Assembly (NCBI RefSeq): GCF_900104515.1
Contig: NZ_FNJL01000031.1
Location: forward strand, 1-64,000
Length of the DNA stretch: 64,000 nucleotides
Direction of reading: 5' to 3'
Origin: Paracidovorax cattleyae
GTDB taxonomy: Bacteria > Pseudomonadota > Gammaproteobacteria > Burkholderiales > Burkholderiaceae_C
Part shown: piece by piece, positions 1-9,038 of the stretch
How the letters are laid out: each line of letters begins with the position of its first letter
How positions within the stretch are numbered: position 1 is the stretch's first letter
Made by a program: the position numbers and the translations under genes
Notes under the pieces: model-generated
Database searches by the model: none
What the model was told of the DNA's origin: nothing
Seen by the model: the letters and a program-made list of their open reading frames with translations, nothing else

Positions 1-2519
1 ATACGGTCCTGGCCGTCGCCTCGCCCGAAGATGAACGTGTTGTTGCCGAAGCCGCCATGCAGGTAGTCGTTGCCCGCACCGCCTTCGAGCACGTCATCGC
101 CCTCGTCGCCACGCAGTTGGTCGTCGCCTTCTCCGCCCTTGAGCGTGTCATTGCCCTGACCACCCTGCAACTGGTCATCGCCAGCGCCTCCCCGCATCAG
201 GTCATCTCCGGCGCCTCCGGCAAAAATATTGGCGGTCTGATCACCCAGGTAGATGTCAGCGCCCGATGTTCCCTGGGCCACTCCGGCCAGATAGACATGA
301 AACGCCTCGATCTCTGCCCTCAAGGCACTCCCTTCCGGGAGGGCATACACCCAATCCGACAGAGACTTCGCAACATCGAATCCCACGGCATCGAGCAACT
401 TGCCCTGGTACCGGTTCAACTCCACCAAGTCGATGATGGCATCACGCTCGCTGGCGCCCTTCTTCGCATCCAGCATCGACGACAGCGCCGACGTATCAAA
501 GCGCACCCCCTTCTCGTCCACCACCAGCTCCACGCTGTCCAGGTACGGCCTGAGCCGCGTCTGCGTCACCAGCGCCGCATACACGCTCTCGCGCAATTGC
601 TCATAGCTCTGTGCCAGCAGTTCCAGCTGGGTGGTGGAAAGGCGGGCGGACACCCGGTAGGTCAGGTCGGCCTCTGCGCCACTGCCCCCGCCCCCGCTGC
701 CACTGCCCGAGCTGCCGCCTACCGGCGTACCACCACTGCCTTCGCTGGAATCCGGACGCACGTTGCGGTCGAAGGTCACGAAGCGCGTGCCGTTGAACAC
801 CTCCAGCGCATTGATCTTCTTGTACAGCGCCGTCCGGTCCTCCTCGGTCAGCGGCCTTTGCTGCCCCGTCGTCGGATCCGTCCACAGTGTTCCCACGTCG
901 GGCATATCCGCCGACAACGTGCCTTCCGTGCCGGGCAGGTGGCGTGGGTCGATGGGCGTGTCGGGTGTGGCGATGTCCCACTGGTGCGTGGCCGCATCGA
1001 AATACAGGCTGTGGAAACGCAAGGTCTCCACGAGCTTGCCCGAAGACCGCGCCCACTCGGTGATCAGCCCATCGACCGCCGCCATCTGTGCATCGCGCGT
1101 CGTGCCCGCAGCAAAGGCCTGCACCTTGTCTTGCAGCGCCTGCGACTTGTCGTTGCCCAGGCTCATGGCTTCGCGCAGGTCGCGCGCCCAGCCCGCGCCG
1201 CCCATTTGCGGCAGGGCCTGCGCCGCGGCGGTCGGCACCGGGTCGTCGGGGAACTCCCGATAGAAATTGTTGCTGGCCAGCAGCAGGCTGCCCGAGACTT
1301 CTGCCACGCCGCTCATGCCCTGGCTGCCGTCCATGCGCGTGAAGCTGCCGCTCCAGGGCTGGGTGTTGCCGTTGCCCAGGTCGATGCTGCTGCGCTGGCC
1401 CTTGGCGTTGAGCCGCGCGATGCCCAGATCGGACAGCGTGTGCAACTCGCCCGCCTGGCTGATGCCGTCCTGGTTCACGTCCTTCCAGATCCGCAGCTGG
1501 CCGTAGGCCGTGTCCGCCGCGTCGATCACGCCATCGCCATTGCCGTCCTGCCCTGCCAGGGCTTCGTAGCCGTTGGCATAGAACATGCCCTGGCCCGCCT
1601 GCGCTCCCTCGCGCAGCGTCTGGTCGCCGAACAGCTCGCGCCCCGAATCGATCAGGCCGTTGCCGTTGCGGTCCAGCACCACGATGCCGTCATCACCCTT
1701 GATCCAACCCGTGGCGTTCCTGGTGCCGTCGCCGTCGTGGTCGAAGAGGATGGGGCGGGAAGGATCGATGCCCACGGCTTCTATGCCGTCGCCGTCCAGG
1801 TCCAGGACGAGGGGGTCGCGTGGGGGTGTCCAGTTACGTGCAGCAAGATATTTGAGGTTCAAGCTGGCATCGGGACTAGGATTTAGGCCCATCGCATCGA
1901 ATAATGCATCCCAAAATAGAGGGCTGTTTTTATCAGACCAACCCAACTCAGGCGCTATCTTCTTTTCCCAAAGCCATTTAGAAGCAAAACCTGCCCCTAT
2001 TCCTACAGCAAAAGTAGCCACGACTGGGGCGCCAACAAGGGTAGCCAAACCTACACCGATTGATGCACCAACTAAACCAAGACCAGTTTCACCAAAGTCA
2101 TAGGTAGTAAAGTTGTCTCCTTTCATTTTGTACAACAATTCTGCTGCACCTATGATTGCACCCAGATTCTTACCGAGGGCTTCAATTTGATTTGCCGCGA
2201 ATACGTTTTGCGCAGCACTTCGAATAAAAGCATCTGCTTTTGATAGTTCGACCTTCAGTGCTTGTACTCTGCCGGCTATCTGCACATCCAGCGCGCCAGG
2301 GGCAATTGCATTCAAATCATGCATTGCGGCTGTTGTCAAGCCATCCAGCGTTTGCCAAGCCGCCCTATACATTTCTGCTCGAGAAGCACTGGTAGCTGCT
2401 TGCCTAAGCAGCTGTTCGGATGTATTTTGAAAAAAGCTGGCAGCGCTCTCTAATCTTTGCCCGAGTATCCCCCCAACCTGTCCAGCCGTATCCCATTTAC
2501 TCCAATCAGTCCAAGCCAT
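1..2519 (-). CDS. RTX calcium-binding protein with FrpC-like self-processing module, partial (C-terminus beyond left edge)
   Basis: Translation from the ATG at 2519 stays open for 839 codons to the window edge. Residues 1-235 are an N-terminal domain with a glycine-rich hydrophobic stretch at about 145-183. Residue 235 is Asp and 236 is Pro, followed by LVLDLDGDGIE and later DRNGNGLIDSGRELFGD, which matches the self-processing module of Neisseria FrpC as I recall it. That module cuts its Asp-Pro bond when calcium binds and can join the new Asp to a lysine. Residues 768-830 are seven RTX nonapeptides of the GGxGxDxLx type. A GAGG-like Shine-Dalgarno precedes the start. The exporter genes lie upstream on the same strand, so secretion by type I is likely. 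The first 225 codons are AT-rich and the rest GC-rich, with the change close to the Asp-Pro site. Target and toxicity are unknown. Confidence 0.88.
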   Translation of the reverse strand, partial: MAWTDWSKWDTAGQVGGILGQRLESAASFFQNTSEQLLRQAATSASRAEMYRAAWQTLDGLTTAAMHDLNAIAPGALDVQIAGRVQALKVELSKADAFIRSAAQNVFAANQIEALGKNLGAIIGAAELLYKMKGDNFTTYDFGETGLGLVGASIGVGLATLVGAPVVATFAVGIGAGFASKWLWEKKIAPELGWSDKNSPLFWDALFDAMGLNPSPDASLNLKYLAARNWTPPRDPLVLDLDGDGIEAVGIDPSRPILFDHDGDGTRNATGWIKGDDGIVVLDRNGNGLIDSGRELFGDQTLREGAQAGQGMFYANGYEALAGQDGNGDGVIDAADTAYGQLRIWKDVNQDGISQAGELHTLSDLGIARLNAKGQRSSIDLGNGNTQPWSGSFTRMDGSQGMSGVAEVSGSLLLASNNFYREFPDDPVPTAAAQALPQMGGAGWARDLREAMSLGNDKSQALQDKVQAFAAGTTRDAQMAAVDGLITEWARSSGKLVETLRFHSLYFDAATHQWDIATPDTPIDPRHLPGTEGTLSADMPDVGTLWTDPTTGQQRPLTEEDRTALYKKINALEVFNGTRFVTFDRNVRPDSSEGSGGTPVGGSSGSGSGGGGSGAEADLTYRVSARLSTTQLELLAQSYEQLRESVYAALVTQTRLRPYLDSVELVVDEKGVRFDTSALSSMLDAKKGASERDAIIDLVELNRYQGKLLDAVGFDVAKSLSDWVYALPEGSALRAEIEAFHVYLAGVAQGTSGADIYLGDQTANIFAGGAGDDLMRGGAGDDQLQGGQGNDTLKGGEGDDQLRGDEGDDVLEGGAGNDYLHGGFGNNTFIFGRGDGQDR

Positions 2520-2520
2520 A

Positions 2521-3042
2521 TTAATCCCTCAAAGTTCTGAGAAAAACAGAAAAATAATGCCAAGCAAGTGCCAGCGAAAAATATACAGAACCGAAGCCAA
2601 CAATAGGCCCAAAAATTCCTAACGCCCATCTTTTCTCATTTACAGGCATGAGACCAAATTGATATCCAGGTTGAGCATAAAAAACAAATGCCAGCAATAC
2701 AAAAAGAACAACACCCAATATAGCAATTAGCGATGGAAATCTTTTTTTCTTTATATACAAATAAACCCCGTCCAATCCCCCATTGTCAAAGCATATGTCT
2801 TTCTCTTTTATCATCCGAATAAAAGCAGGCAAAAATATAAGCGGTTGAACGGAGAGATAGAAGGCGGAGACTTCAGGAAATATCGATTTCTCCCAATAAC
2901 CATTTACAGATGGAATAATAGATCTCATAAAAATCACCAGATTTTCTGCCAAAAAATTTTTATAAAAACCATCAGGCAGGTAAATGCAGAAAAACCCAAT
3001 TGCATACGCCAGCAAAAATTCAGAGGTTAACAATATTCTCAT
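2521..3042 (-). CDS. Small four-helix membrane protein upstream of the RTX gene (possible immunity or accessory protein)
   Basis: The 173-residue protein has about four hydrophobic segments, near residues 5-22, 58-76, 102-122 and 140-163. I do not recognise a family. Its stop codon ends one base before the ATG of the RTX gene, so the two are almost certainly co-transcribed and translationally coupled. The gene is AT-rich like the first 225 codons of the RTX gene and unlike the exporter genes, which suggests it arrived or evolves together with that N-terminal domain. A membrane protein paired with a variable domain could be an immunity protein, but immunity genes usually follow the toxin and this one precedes it. 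A chaperone-like or unrelated role is possible. Confidence 0.75.
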   Translation of the reverse strand: MRILLTSEFLLAYAIGFFCIYLPDGFYKNFLAENLVIFMRSIIPSVNGYWEKSIFPEVSAFYLSVQPLIFLPAFIRMIKEKDICFDNGGLDGVYLYIKKKRFPSLIAILGVVLFVLLAFVFYAQPGYQFGLMPVNEKRWALGIFGPIVGFGSVYFSLALAWHYFSVFLRTLRD

Positions 3043-3225
3043 AAACTACTTTACATATTATTCAAATAAAACAGACGATATTCAATTTCGTGTCATTTTT
3101 CACACCGAAATATATAACTTCAACTCAGTGCCTTCAATGAAACCCAAGTTGATCGGCTCCTATATCCGCAGCCGCCTAATCGGAGTCGTACTACGAGCTT
3201 CTGCCGAACAAGTAAGAGCGGTTAC
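3043..3225. other. AT-rich intergenic region in the type I secretion locus
   Basis: This 183-bp AT-rich stretch separates the small membrane protein gene from the 210-residue protein gene. It probably holds a promoter for the membrane protein-RTX pair, but I see no convincing -35/-10 pair. No RNA gene or clear terminator is visible. Confidence 0.4.
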
Positions 3226-3858
3226 CTAAATCTGCGGGTTCGCGATCAACGAAATCGTCAGATCAGGCAGCAAAGCGCCTGGAGTCACGTGCCCCGCCCC
3301 CCGCAGCGAGAATCCCGCCATCGCCTGCACCAACTGCTGCACGCTGCCCTCCAGACCTGCGGAACCGCCCACCGTGGAAGTCGTCCCGTTCAGTGCAGCA
3401 GTGAGCGCAGAACTGCCAGCTACACCAGCGCCAGCCGCAGCGCCCATCAATGCCTTTGCGAGATCGGCGCCAACATTCGCCGTCCCCGTAGCAGTCGGAT
3501 AGGCGTCATCCCCCAACTCAAGTTTCCAAGGCTTGGTTTCGTACACGCCCGCCTGCCCCTCTTCGCCTTGATCGGGCTGGAAGAGCGTCGGCCGCGTGCT
3601 TGCCCATCCGTCATCGATGGCGTCCGACACGGCGATGGGTTTGACTTGCGCCACTTCAACGTCCTGCAACGATGGCAGTCCGGGTGTCTGCGGCCATGCG
3701 GCGATCACTGCAGCGAGTGCGTCGCGCAGTGATCCGTGCCGTCCCATCGCTCCAGCGGTGCCCCGCACTGCGGCGTCGTCCTCATCTCCAGTCGTGTCGC
3801 GCACATGGGCCGCACGCAGTACGACAGCGATGGCGTTCTCCAAGCTTTCCTGGTTCAT
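3226..3858 (-). CDS. Hypothetical protein of the type I secretion locus, with a possible RTX-style C-terminal tail
   Basis: The 210-residue protein lies between the membrane fusion protein gene and the RTX pair, all on the same strand. The N-terminal part is acidic and has no recognised domain. From about residue 130 it is rich in Ala, Gly, Ser and Thr, and it ends in a stretch containing VQQLVQAMAGF. From memory, a pattern close to LVxAMAxF followed by a short apolar tail is common at the extreme C-terminus of Burkholderiales RTX proteins, where the type I secretion signal lies. There is no signal peptide and no RTX repeat. It could be a small exported substrate, a remnant of a larger RTX protein, or an accessory protein. 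The family assignment is open. Confidence 0.6.
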   Translation of the reverse strand: MNQESLENAIAVVLRAAHVRDTTGDEDDAAVRGTAGAMGRHGSLRDALAAVIAAWPQTPGLPSLQDVEVAQVKPIAVSDAIDDGWASTRPTLFQPDQGEEGQAGVYETKPWKLELGDDAYPTATGTANVGADLAKALMGAAAGAGVAGSSALTAALNGTTSTVGGSAGLEGSVQQLVQAMAGFSLRGAGHVTPGALLPDLTISLIANPQI

Positions 3859-3901
3859 GCTCTTCGTCCCTTCCTTCTGGATTCATTTATCGATTGGTTG
3901 A

Positions 3902-5422
3902 TCAACGCTCGCGCAGGCTCTCGCTGCCCGCCTTCTGGATCGGGCTCAGCAGGTACTCGATGACCCGGCGCTGGCCCGTCTTGATCTCCGCTGTCAGGTT
4001 CATGCCCGGCGCGAGCTTGATGTCCTTGCCATCCACGTTGATGAACGCATGGTCGAGCTTGAGCAGCGCCGGGAAGATCGCTCCGCGCTTTTCGTCGTTG
4101 ACGGCATCGCGCGTGACGGTTTCCACGTGCGCGGGCACCGTGCCGTAGCGCGTGAAGGGGAAGGTCTCCAGCTTGATGGTCACGTCCTGGCCGGGCTCCA
4201 CGAAGCCGATGTCCTTGTTCTCCAGCGTGACCTCGGCGCTCACGTGCGCCCCGTCGGGCACGATGACCATGAGCGCCTGCGCTTCGGTCACCACGCCGCC
4301 CTCGGTGTGCGCGGCCAGTTGCTGCACGGTGCCGCTCACGGGCGCCACCAGGGTGGCGAGGCGCTCGCGCAATGCGGCCTTGTTCCATTCCTGCGCGCTC
4401 TGCAGGCGCTTGAGTTCGGCCTGGGACTGCCGCTCGCTCAAGGTGCGGCGGGTTTCTGCCAGGTAGGCATCCCGCGTCTGCTGCGTTTCCTGCAGGGCCG
4501 CCTGCGCCTCGCGCAGCCGCGCCTGCTGCGTGCCCAGGTCGCGCTCGAGTTCGATGCGCTCGCGCATGCGGTCCTGGTTGGCGTGGCCGGACATGAACCC
4601 CTGGTCCGCCAGCGCCTGGAAGTCGCGCTCGCGCTGCCGCACGATGGGCAGGGTGGCCTCGAGCTTGTCGATCATGGCGCGCACGGTGGCGATCTCCGCT
4701 TCGCGGCGCGCCCGCTCGGCCGCGAACTTCGAGAGGCGGGCCGTAACGTCGCTCCACTCGGCGGCCAGCTGGGCCCGGGCGTTGTCCGCATCCTCGGCGC
4801 TCCACTCCTTGGGCACCAGTGCCTTGGGCAGCGCAGCTTCCGCACCGCGCAGGCCACCGTCTCCCCGCGCGGCGCGCGACACCAGGTCTCCCAGCACGCG
4901 CGTGCGCAGCCATTCGGATTGCGCCGAGCGCCGGGTTTCGTCGAAGCTGGTCTTGTCGGCCTGCGCTGCCGTGGGGTCGAGCTGCACTAGGGCCTGCCCC
5001 GCCTCCACGTGGTCGCCCTCGCGCACCAGGATGCGCCGGATGACGCTGTTTTCCAACGGCTGCACGAGCTTGGTGCGGTCACTCACGATGATGCGGCCGG
5101 AGGCCACGGCAACGATGTCGATCTTGCCGAATATGGACCAGGCGAGCGCGATGAGGAAGAGCGCGATGAGCGCCCAGGCAAGGCGCCGCGGTGCGGGATG
5201 GACGGGGGTCTCCTGCAGGCTCAATGCGGCCGGCAGGAACGCCTGCTCGTCGGCCAGCCGGCGCGGCCCGGCGAGTTCGTGGCGATGCGCCCAGGCCACG
5301 CGCAGGATGTCCCGGTAGCGTGCGAGCAGTTCGATGGCGGGGTGGCGCGGGGCTGGCGTGTGTGCGGGTTCGTGGGGGATGGCCGGCTCGTTGGCACTGT
5401 GCATGGGGGTGCCCGCGCTCAT
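3902..5422 (-). CDS. Type I secretion membrane fusion (HlyD-family) protein
   Basis: The 506-residue protein has the HlyD plan: a cytoplasmic N-terminus, one transmembrane segment at about residues 81-98, a first half of the biotinyl-lipoyl-like domain, a long Ala/Arg/Glu-rich coiled-coil region (about 150-370), and a C-terminal beta-rich domain. It should link the inner-membrane ABC exporter to an outer-membrane TolC-type channel. The start overlaps the end of the exporter gene by four bases (ATGA), which indicates translational coupling. No TolC homologue is in the window, so the channel is either beyond the left edge or encoded elsewhere. Confidence 0.93.
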   Translation of the reverse strand: MSAGTPMHSANEPAIPHEPAHTPAPRHPAIELLARYRDILRVAWAHRHELAGPRRLADEQAFLPAALSLQETPVHPAPRRLAWALIALFLIALAWSIFGKIDIVAVASGRIIVSDRTKLVQPLENSVIRRILVREGDHVEAGQALVQLDPTAAQADKTSFDETRRSAQSEWLRTRVLGDLVSRAARGDGGLRGAEAALPKALVPKEWSAEDADNARAQLAAEWSDVTARLSKFAAERARREAEIATVRAMIDKLEATLPIVRQRERDFQALADQGFMSGHANQDRMRERIELERDLGTQQARLREAQAALQETQQTRDAYLAETRRTLSERQSQAELKRLQSAQEWNKAALRERLATLVAPVSGTVQQLAAHTEGGVVTEAQALMVIVPDGAHVSAEVTLENKDIGFVEPGQDVTIKLETFPFTRYGTVPAHVETVTRDAVNDEKRGAIFPALLKLDHAFINVDGKDIKLAPGMNLTAEIKTGQRRVIEYLLSPIQKAGSESLRER

Positions 5423-7722
5423 GCGGCCGCCCCCTGCACCGTCTGCGCGCCAGGCTGCAGCGGCGGCACGTTGCCCGCTCCGCCGCCCTGCATGCGCCAG
5501 AGGTGCGCATACAGGCCCTGCGGCCGCTGGATGAGTGCATCGTGGGGGCCGGCTTCGACGATGCGGCCCTTGTCCATGACGATGATGCGGTGCGCATGCC
5601 GCACGGCCGAGAGCCGGTGGGCGATGATGATCACCGTGCGGCCCTGGCAGATGTGCGCCATGTTGCGCTGCACGATCGCCTCGCTTTCGTAGTCGAGCGC
5701 GCTCGTGGCCTCGTCGAGGATGAGGATGCGCGGGTTGGTGAAGAGCGCGCGGGCGATCGCGATGCGCTGGCGCTGGCCACCCGACAGGCCCGCCCCCTGC
5801 TCGCCGACGATGGTGTCGTAGCCCTCGGGCAGTTCGCTGATGAAGTCGTGCGCACCAGCCAGGCGCGCGGAGTGCACCACCGCCTCGATGGGCGCCGCGG
5901 GGTCCGCGATGGCGATGTTCTCGCGCACGCTGCGGTTGAACAGCAGGTTCTCCTGCAGCACCACGCCGACCTGCCTTCGCAGTTGGGCGGCGTCGATCAG
6001 GCTGATGTCAATGCCGTCCACGAGGATGCGCCCCTGCTCGGGCACGTACAGGCGCTGCACGAGCTTGGTGAGCGTGCTCTTGCCGGAGCCCGAGCGGCCC
6101 ACGATGCCGATCACCTCGCCGGGGCGGATGTCGAGCTGTACGCCGCAGAGCACGGGCGCGGCCTCGGGCCGGTAGCGAAAATGCACGCCGTCGAGTGTGA
6201 CGCGGCCGCGCAGGGCCGGCAGTTGCGCGGCGCTGCTGGCCGGCACCTCGGTGCGCGTGTTGAGGATGTCGCCCAGCCGGGCCATGGAGATGCCGGTCTG
6301 CTGGAAGTCCGTCCACAGTTGCGCCATGCGCATGATGGGCTGTGAGACCCGCTGGGCGAACATGTTGAACGCCACGAACTGTCCCACGGTCAGCCCGCCA
6401 TCCATCACGAGGTGGGCGCCGTACCAGAGCGTGGCGGCGTTGACGAGCTTGCCGATCAGGCCGACACCCTCGTGGGCCCACGAGGCGAGGTTCTGCGTCT
6501 TGAAGCTCGCGCTGACGTAGGCGGCCAGCTGGTTGTCCCAGCGGCGCGCGAAGGAGGGCTCCAGCGCGCTCGCCTTCACGGTCTGGATGCCCGTCACGGT
6601 CTCCACCAGCATGGCCTGGTTCTCCGCGCCGCGCGCGAACTTGTGGTCGAGCCGCCTGCGCAGGATGGGCACGACGGCCAGGCTCAAGCCCACGTAGAGC
6701 GGCAGGCTCACCAGCACGATGAGCGTGAGCGGCACGCTGTACACCAGCATCACGCCGATGAAGATGATGGAGAACAGCACGTCGAGCACCACGGTGAGCG
6801 CATTGCCCGTGAGGAAGCTGCGGATGTTCTCCAGCTCGCGCACCCGCGCCACGGAGTCTCCGACCCGCCGGGCCTGGAAGTAGGCCAGGGGCAGCTGGAC
6901 CAGGTGCCTGAAGAGGCGCGCGCCCAGTTCAACGTCGATGCGGCTCGTCGTGTGGCTGAAGACGTAGCTGCGCAATCCGTTGAGCAGGCTCTCGAAGACC
7001 ACCACCACGACCAACCCCGCGACCAGCACGTCCAGCGTGGTGAGCCCGCGGTGCACCAGCACCTTGTCCATCACGACCTGGAAGAAGAGCGGGCTCACCA
7101 GCGCGAACAGCTGCAGCATCAGCGAGATGAACAGCACCTCGCCCAGCAGCTTGCGGTGCTTGACCAGGCTGGGAATGAACCAGGAGAAATCGAACTTGGC
7201 GAGTTCGCCCGCCAGGCTGGCACGGCTGGAGACCAGGATGAGCTCACCCGTCCAGCGCCTGGTGAAGTCCTCCACGGATTCGATGGTCGGGCGGCCCTGC
7301 TCGCCGGCGCCGGAAGGGTCTTGCAGCAGCACCCGCTGGCCGTCGCACTGCGCCACCACGACGGCCTTGACCGTTCCGGATGGCCGCGTCGACGGCGCAT
7401 CGTCAGCCACGAGCGCCATCGCGGGCAGCGGGCTGAGCGGCAGCCGCGCGGCGCTGGTGCGGACCTTCCTGGCCTTCAAGCCGATGAGCTTTGCAGCCTG
7501 CAGCAACTCCTGCGCGCCGATGCGGTCGTTGGCCGCCAGCCCCAGCCGGTGGGCGAGCGTCGCAGGATCGCAGGCAATGTGGTGCAGCCGGGCGACCAGG
7601 CACAGGGCGTGCAATGGACCGTAGGCCATCCCCTCTTCCGCGTCCTGCTGTTCTTTCAAATCGAGCGCCCCCGTAGGCAGCGCGCGCGCTTCCGCCTCCG
7701 CTCCGCGGCTATTTCCGTTCAT
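5419..7722 (-). CDS. Type I secretion ABC exporter (HlyB-like permease/ATPase with C39-like domain)
   Basis: The 767-residue protein has an N-terminal C39-peptidase-like domain (about 25-150), a six-helix transmembrane domain (about 185-470) and a nucleotide-binding domain. The Walker [10 protein letters not shown] is near residue 541, the signature LSGGQRQR near 643 and the Walker B ILILDEA near 664. The C39 region lacks the catalytic Cys at its expected place (the text reads YGPLHALCL), as in HlyB. It is therefore likely a substrate-docking domain and not a protease, which fits an RTX substrate without a double-glycine leader. It is first in the secretion operon, followed with a 4-base overlap by the HlyD-type gene. 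Confidence 0.94.
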   Translation of the reverse strand: MNGNSRGAEAEARALPTGALDLKEQQDAEEGMAYGPLHALCLVARLHHIACDPATLAHRLGLAANDRIGAQELLQAAKLIGLKARKVRTSAARLPLSPLPAMALVADDAPSTRPSGTVKAVVVAQCDGQRVLLQDPSGAGEQGRPTIESVEDFTRRWTGELILVSSRASLAGELAKFDFSWFIPSLVKHRKLLGEVLFISLMLQLFALVSPLFFQVVMDKVLVHRGLTTLDVLVAGLVVVVVFESLLNGLRSYVFSHTTSRIDVELGARLFRHLVQLPLAYFQARRVGDSVARVRELENIRSFLTGNALTVVLDVLFSIIFIGVMLVYSVPLTLIVLVSLPLYVGLSLAVVPILRRRLDHKFARGAENQAMLVETVTGIQTVKASALEPSFARRWDNQLAAYVSASFKTQNLASWAHEGVGLIGKLVNAATLWYGAHLVMDGGLTVGQFVAFNMFAQRVSQPIMRMAQLWTDFQQTGISMARLGDILNTRTEVPASSAAQLPALRGRVTLDGVHFRYRPEAAPVLCGVQLDIRPGEVIGIVGRSGSGKSTLTKLVQRLYVPEQGRILVDGIDISLIDAAQLRRQVGVVLQENLLFNRSVRENIAIADPAAPIEAVVHSARLAGAHDFISELPEGYDTIVGEQGAGLSGGQRQRIAIARALFTNPRILILDEATSALDYESEAIVQRNMAHICQGRTVIIIAHRLSAVRHAHRIIVMDKGRIVEAGPHDALIQRPQGLYAHLWRMQGGGAGNVPPLQPGAQTVQGAAA

Positions 7723-8009
7723 TCAACCCCCACCCCGAACTATTTTCAGATTCCCTAGAACGGAACAATGTTATGGGAAAACAGCTTGTTTCAGTTAAGT
7801 GAAAGAATGCCAAGTAACGTATTTTTTTGTAAAAAATTGAACTCTGCTCCGAGCAAGGGATAGCCTCCTTGCTCGCAGACTAAAAAGCCCGCTATACACC
7901 CAAGGCACCAAACAAGGGACGGGCGCCGAGCTCAAGTGGCATGCATCCTGCTTGAGTCCGCCGACCCTATCGTTACGTCACTTCTCTCTCTCGACCCAAG
8001 GAACCCGCG
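7723..8009. promoter_or_regulatory. Divergent intergenic region between secretion operon and nucleoside importer
   Basis: This 287-bp stretch separates two divergent operons and must hold both promoters. The part nearest the secretion operon (about 7740-7850) is AT-rich with T and A runs, and a 9-bp inverted repeat lies at 7850-7875. I could not assign -35/-10 boxes with confidence. An AAGGAA ribosome site lies about 8 bases before the ATG at 8010. Confidence 0.5.
7850..7875. repeat. 9-bp perfect inverted repeat (hairpin or operator)
   Basis: The arms CGAGCAAGG (7850-7858) and CCTTGCTCG (7867-7875) are perfect inverted repeats around an 8-base loop. No T tract follows, so it is not a standard intrinsic terminator. 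Its place between divergent operons fits an operator or a leader hairpin of the importer operon. Confidence 0.5.
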
Positions 8010-9020
8010 ATGACCACCCGCCGCCTCTTCACCGGCCGCCTGCTCTGCACCTCCCTGGCCATCTCCGCCACGCTGGGCCTCGCGCCCGTGGCGGCCTTTG
8101 CCCAGGCCAGACTCAAGGTGGCGGGCATCTACACGGTGCCCTATGAGCAGCAGTGGGTGAGCCGCATCCACAAGGCGCTGAAGGCCGCCGAGGCGCGCGG
8201 CGAGATCGAGTACAAGAGCAGCGAGAACGTGGCCAATGCCGACTACGAGCGCGTGATGCGCGAGTACGCCAACGGCGGCAACCAGCTGATCTTCGGCGAG
8301 GTGTTCGGCGTGGAGGCCGCGGCCCGCAAGGTGGCCAGGGACTTTCCCAAGACCGCCTTCGTGATGGGCTCCTCGGGCAAGCCCCAGGCGCCGAACTTCA
8401 GCGTGTTCGACAACTACATCCAGGAGCCCGCCTACCTCACCGGCATGATCGCGGGCGGCATGACGAAGACCAACAAGATCGGCATGGTCGGCGGCTTCCC
8501 GATCCCCGAGGTCAACCGCCTGATGCATGCCTTCATGGCCGGCGCGAAGGAAGTGAACCCGAAGGTGGAATTCACCATCACCTTCATCAACAGCTGGTTC
8601 GATCCCCCGAAGGCCAAGGAAGCCACCTTCGCGATGATCGACAAGGGCGCGGACGTGCTGTATGCCGAGCGCTTCGGCGTGAGTGACGCGGCCAGGGAAA
8701 AGGGCAAGCTGGCCATCGGCAACGTGATCGACACGCAGCCCCAGTACCCCGACACCGTGGTCGCCTCCGCCCTGTGGCACATGGAGCCCAGCGTGGACCG
8801 CGCCATCGGGCTCGTGAAGGCCGGCAAGTTCACGGCCGAGGACTACGGCCCGTACTCGATGATGAAGCACAAGGGCTCGTCCCTCGCGCCCCTGGGCACG
8901 TTCGAGAAGAAGGTGCCGGCCGACGTGGTGGCCAAGGTCAAGGCGCGCGAGGCCGAGATCCTTGCCGGTAAATTCACCGTGAAGGTGGACGACAGCCAGC
9001 CCAAATCCACGGCCAAGTAA
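8010..9020 (+). CDS. BMP-family ABC transporter substrate-binding protein (nucleoside-type)
   Basis: The 336-residue protein starts with a Sec signal peptide, with likely cleavage after AFA at about residue 31. It has no lipobox, so it should be a soluble periplasmic protein. The rest matches the BMP/PnrA family by sequence style (for example GVWW-free, with FGEVFGVEAAARKVA and GMIAGGMTKTNKIGMVGG). Family members bind purine nucleosides for uptake. It heads an operon of ATPase and two permeases, with an 18-base gap to the ATPase gene. A cytosine-deaminase-like gene further downstream on the same strand supports a nucleoside or nucleobase substrate, but the exact ligand cannot be read from sequence. 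Confidence 0.92.
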   Translation: MTTRRLFTGRLLCTSLAISATLGLAPVAAFAQARLKVAGIYTVPYEQQWVSRIHKALKAAEARGEIEYKSSENVANADYERVMREYANGGNQLIFGEVFGVEAAARKVARDFPKTAFVMGSSGKPQAPNFSVFDNYIQEPAYLTGMIAGGMTKTNKIGMVGGFPIPEVNRLMHAFMAGAKEVNPKVEFTITFINSWFDPPKAKEATFAMIDKGADVLYAERFGVSDAAREKGKLAIGNVIDTQPQYPDTVVASALWHMEPSVDRAIGLVKAGKFTAEDYGPYSMMKHKGSSLAPLGTFEKKVPADVVAKVKAREAEILAGKFTVKVDDSQPKSTAK

Positions 9021-9038
9021 GGCGGAGCCCCGCCTCCC

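Noticed and set aside
57-1886. Long open frame on the plus strand (609 codons)
   Set aside because: It is antisense to the RTX gene, whose frame gives RTX repeats and the FrpC-like module; the plus-strand product has no recognisable domain.
5419-7722. Exporter as a peptidase-containing bacteriocin transporter
   Set aside because: The C39-like domain lacks the catalytic cysteine, and no double-glycine leader peptide gene lies nearby; an RTX exporter fits better.
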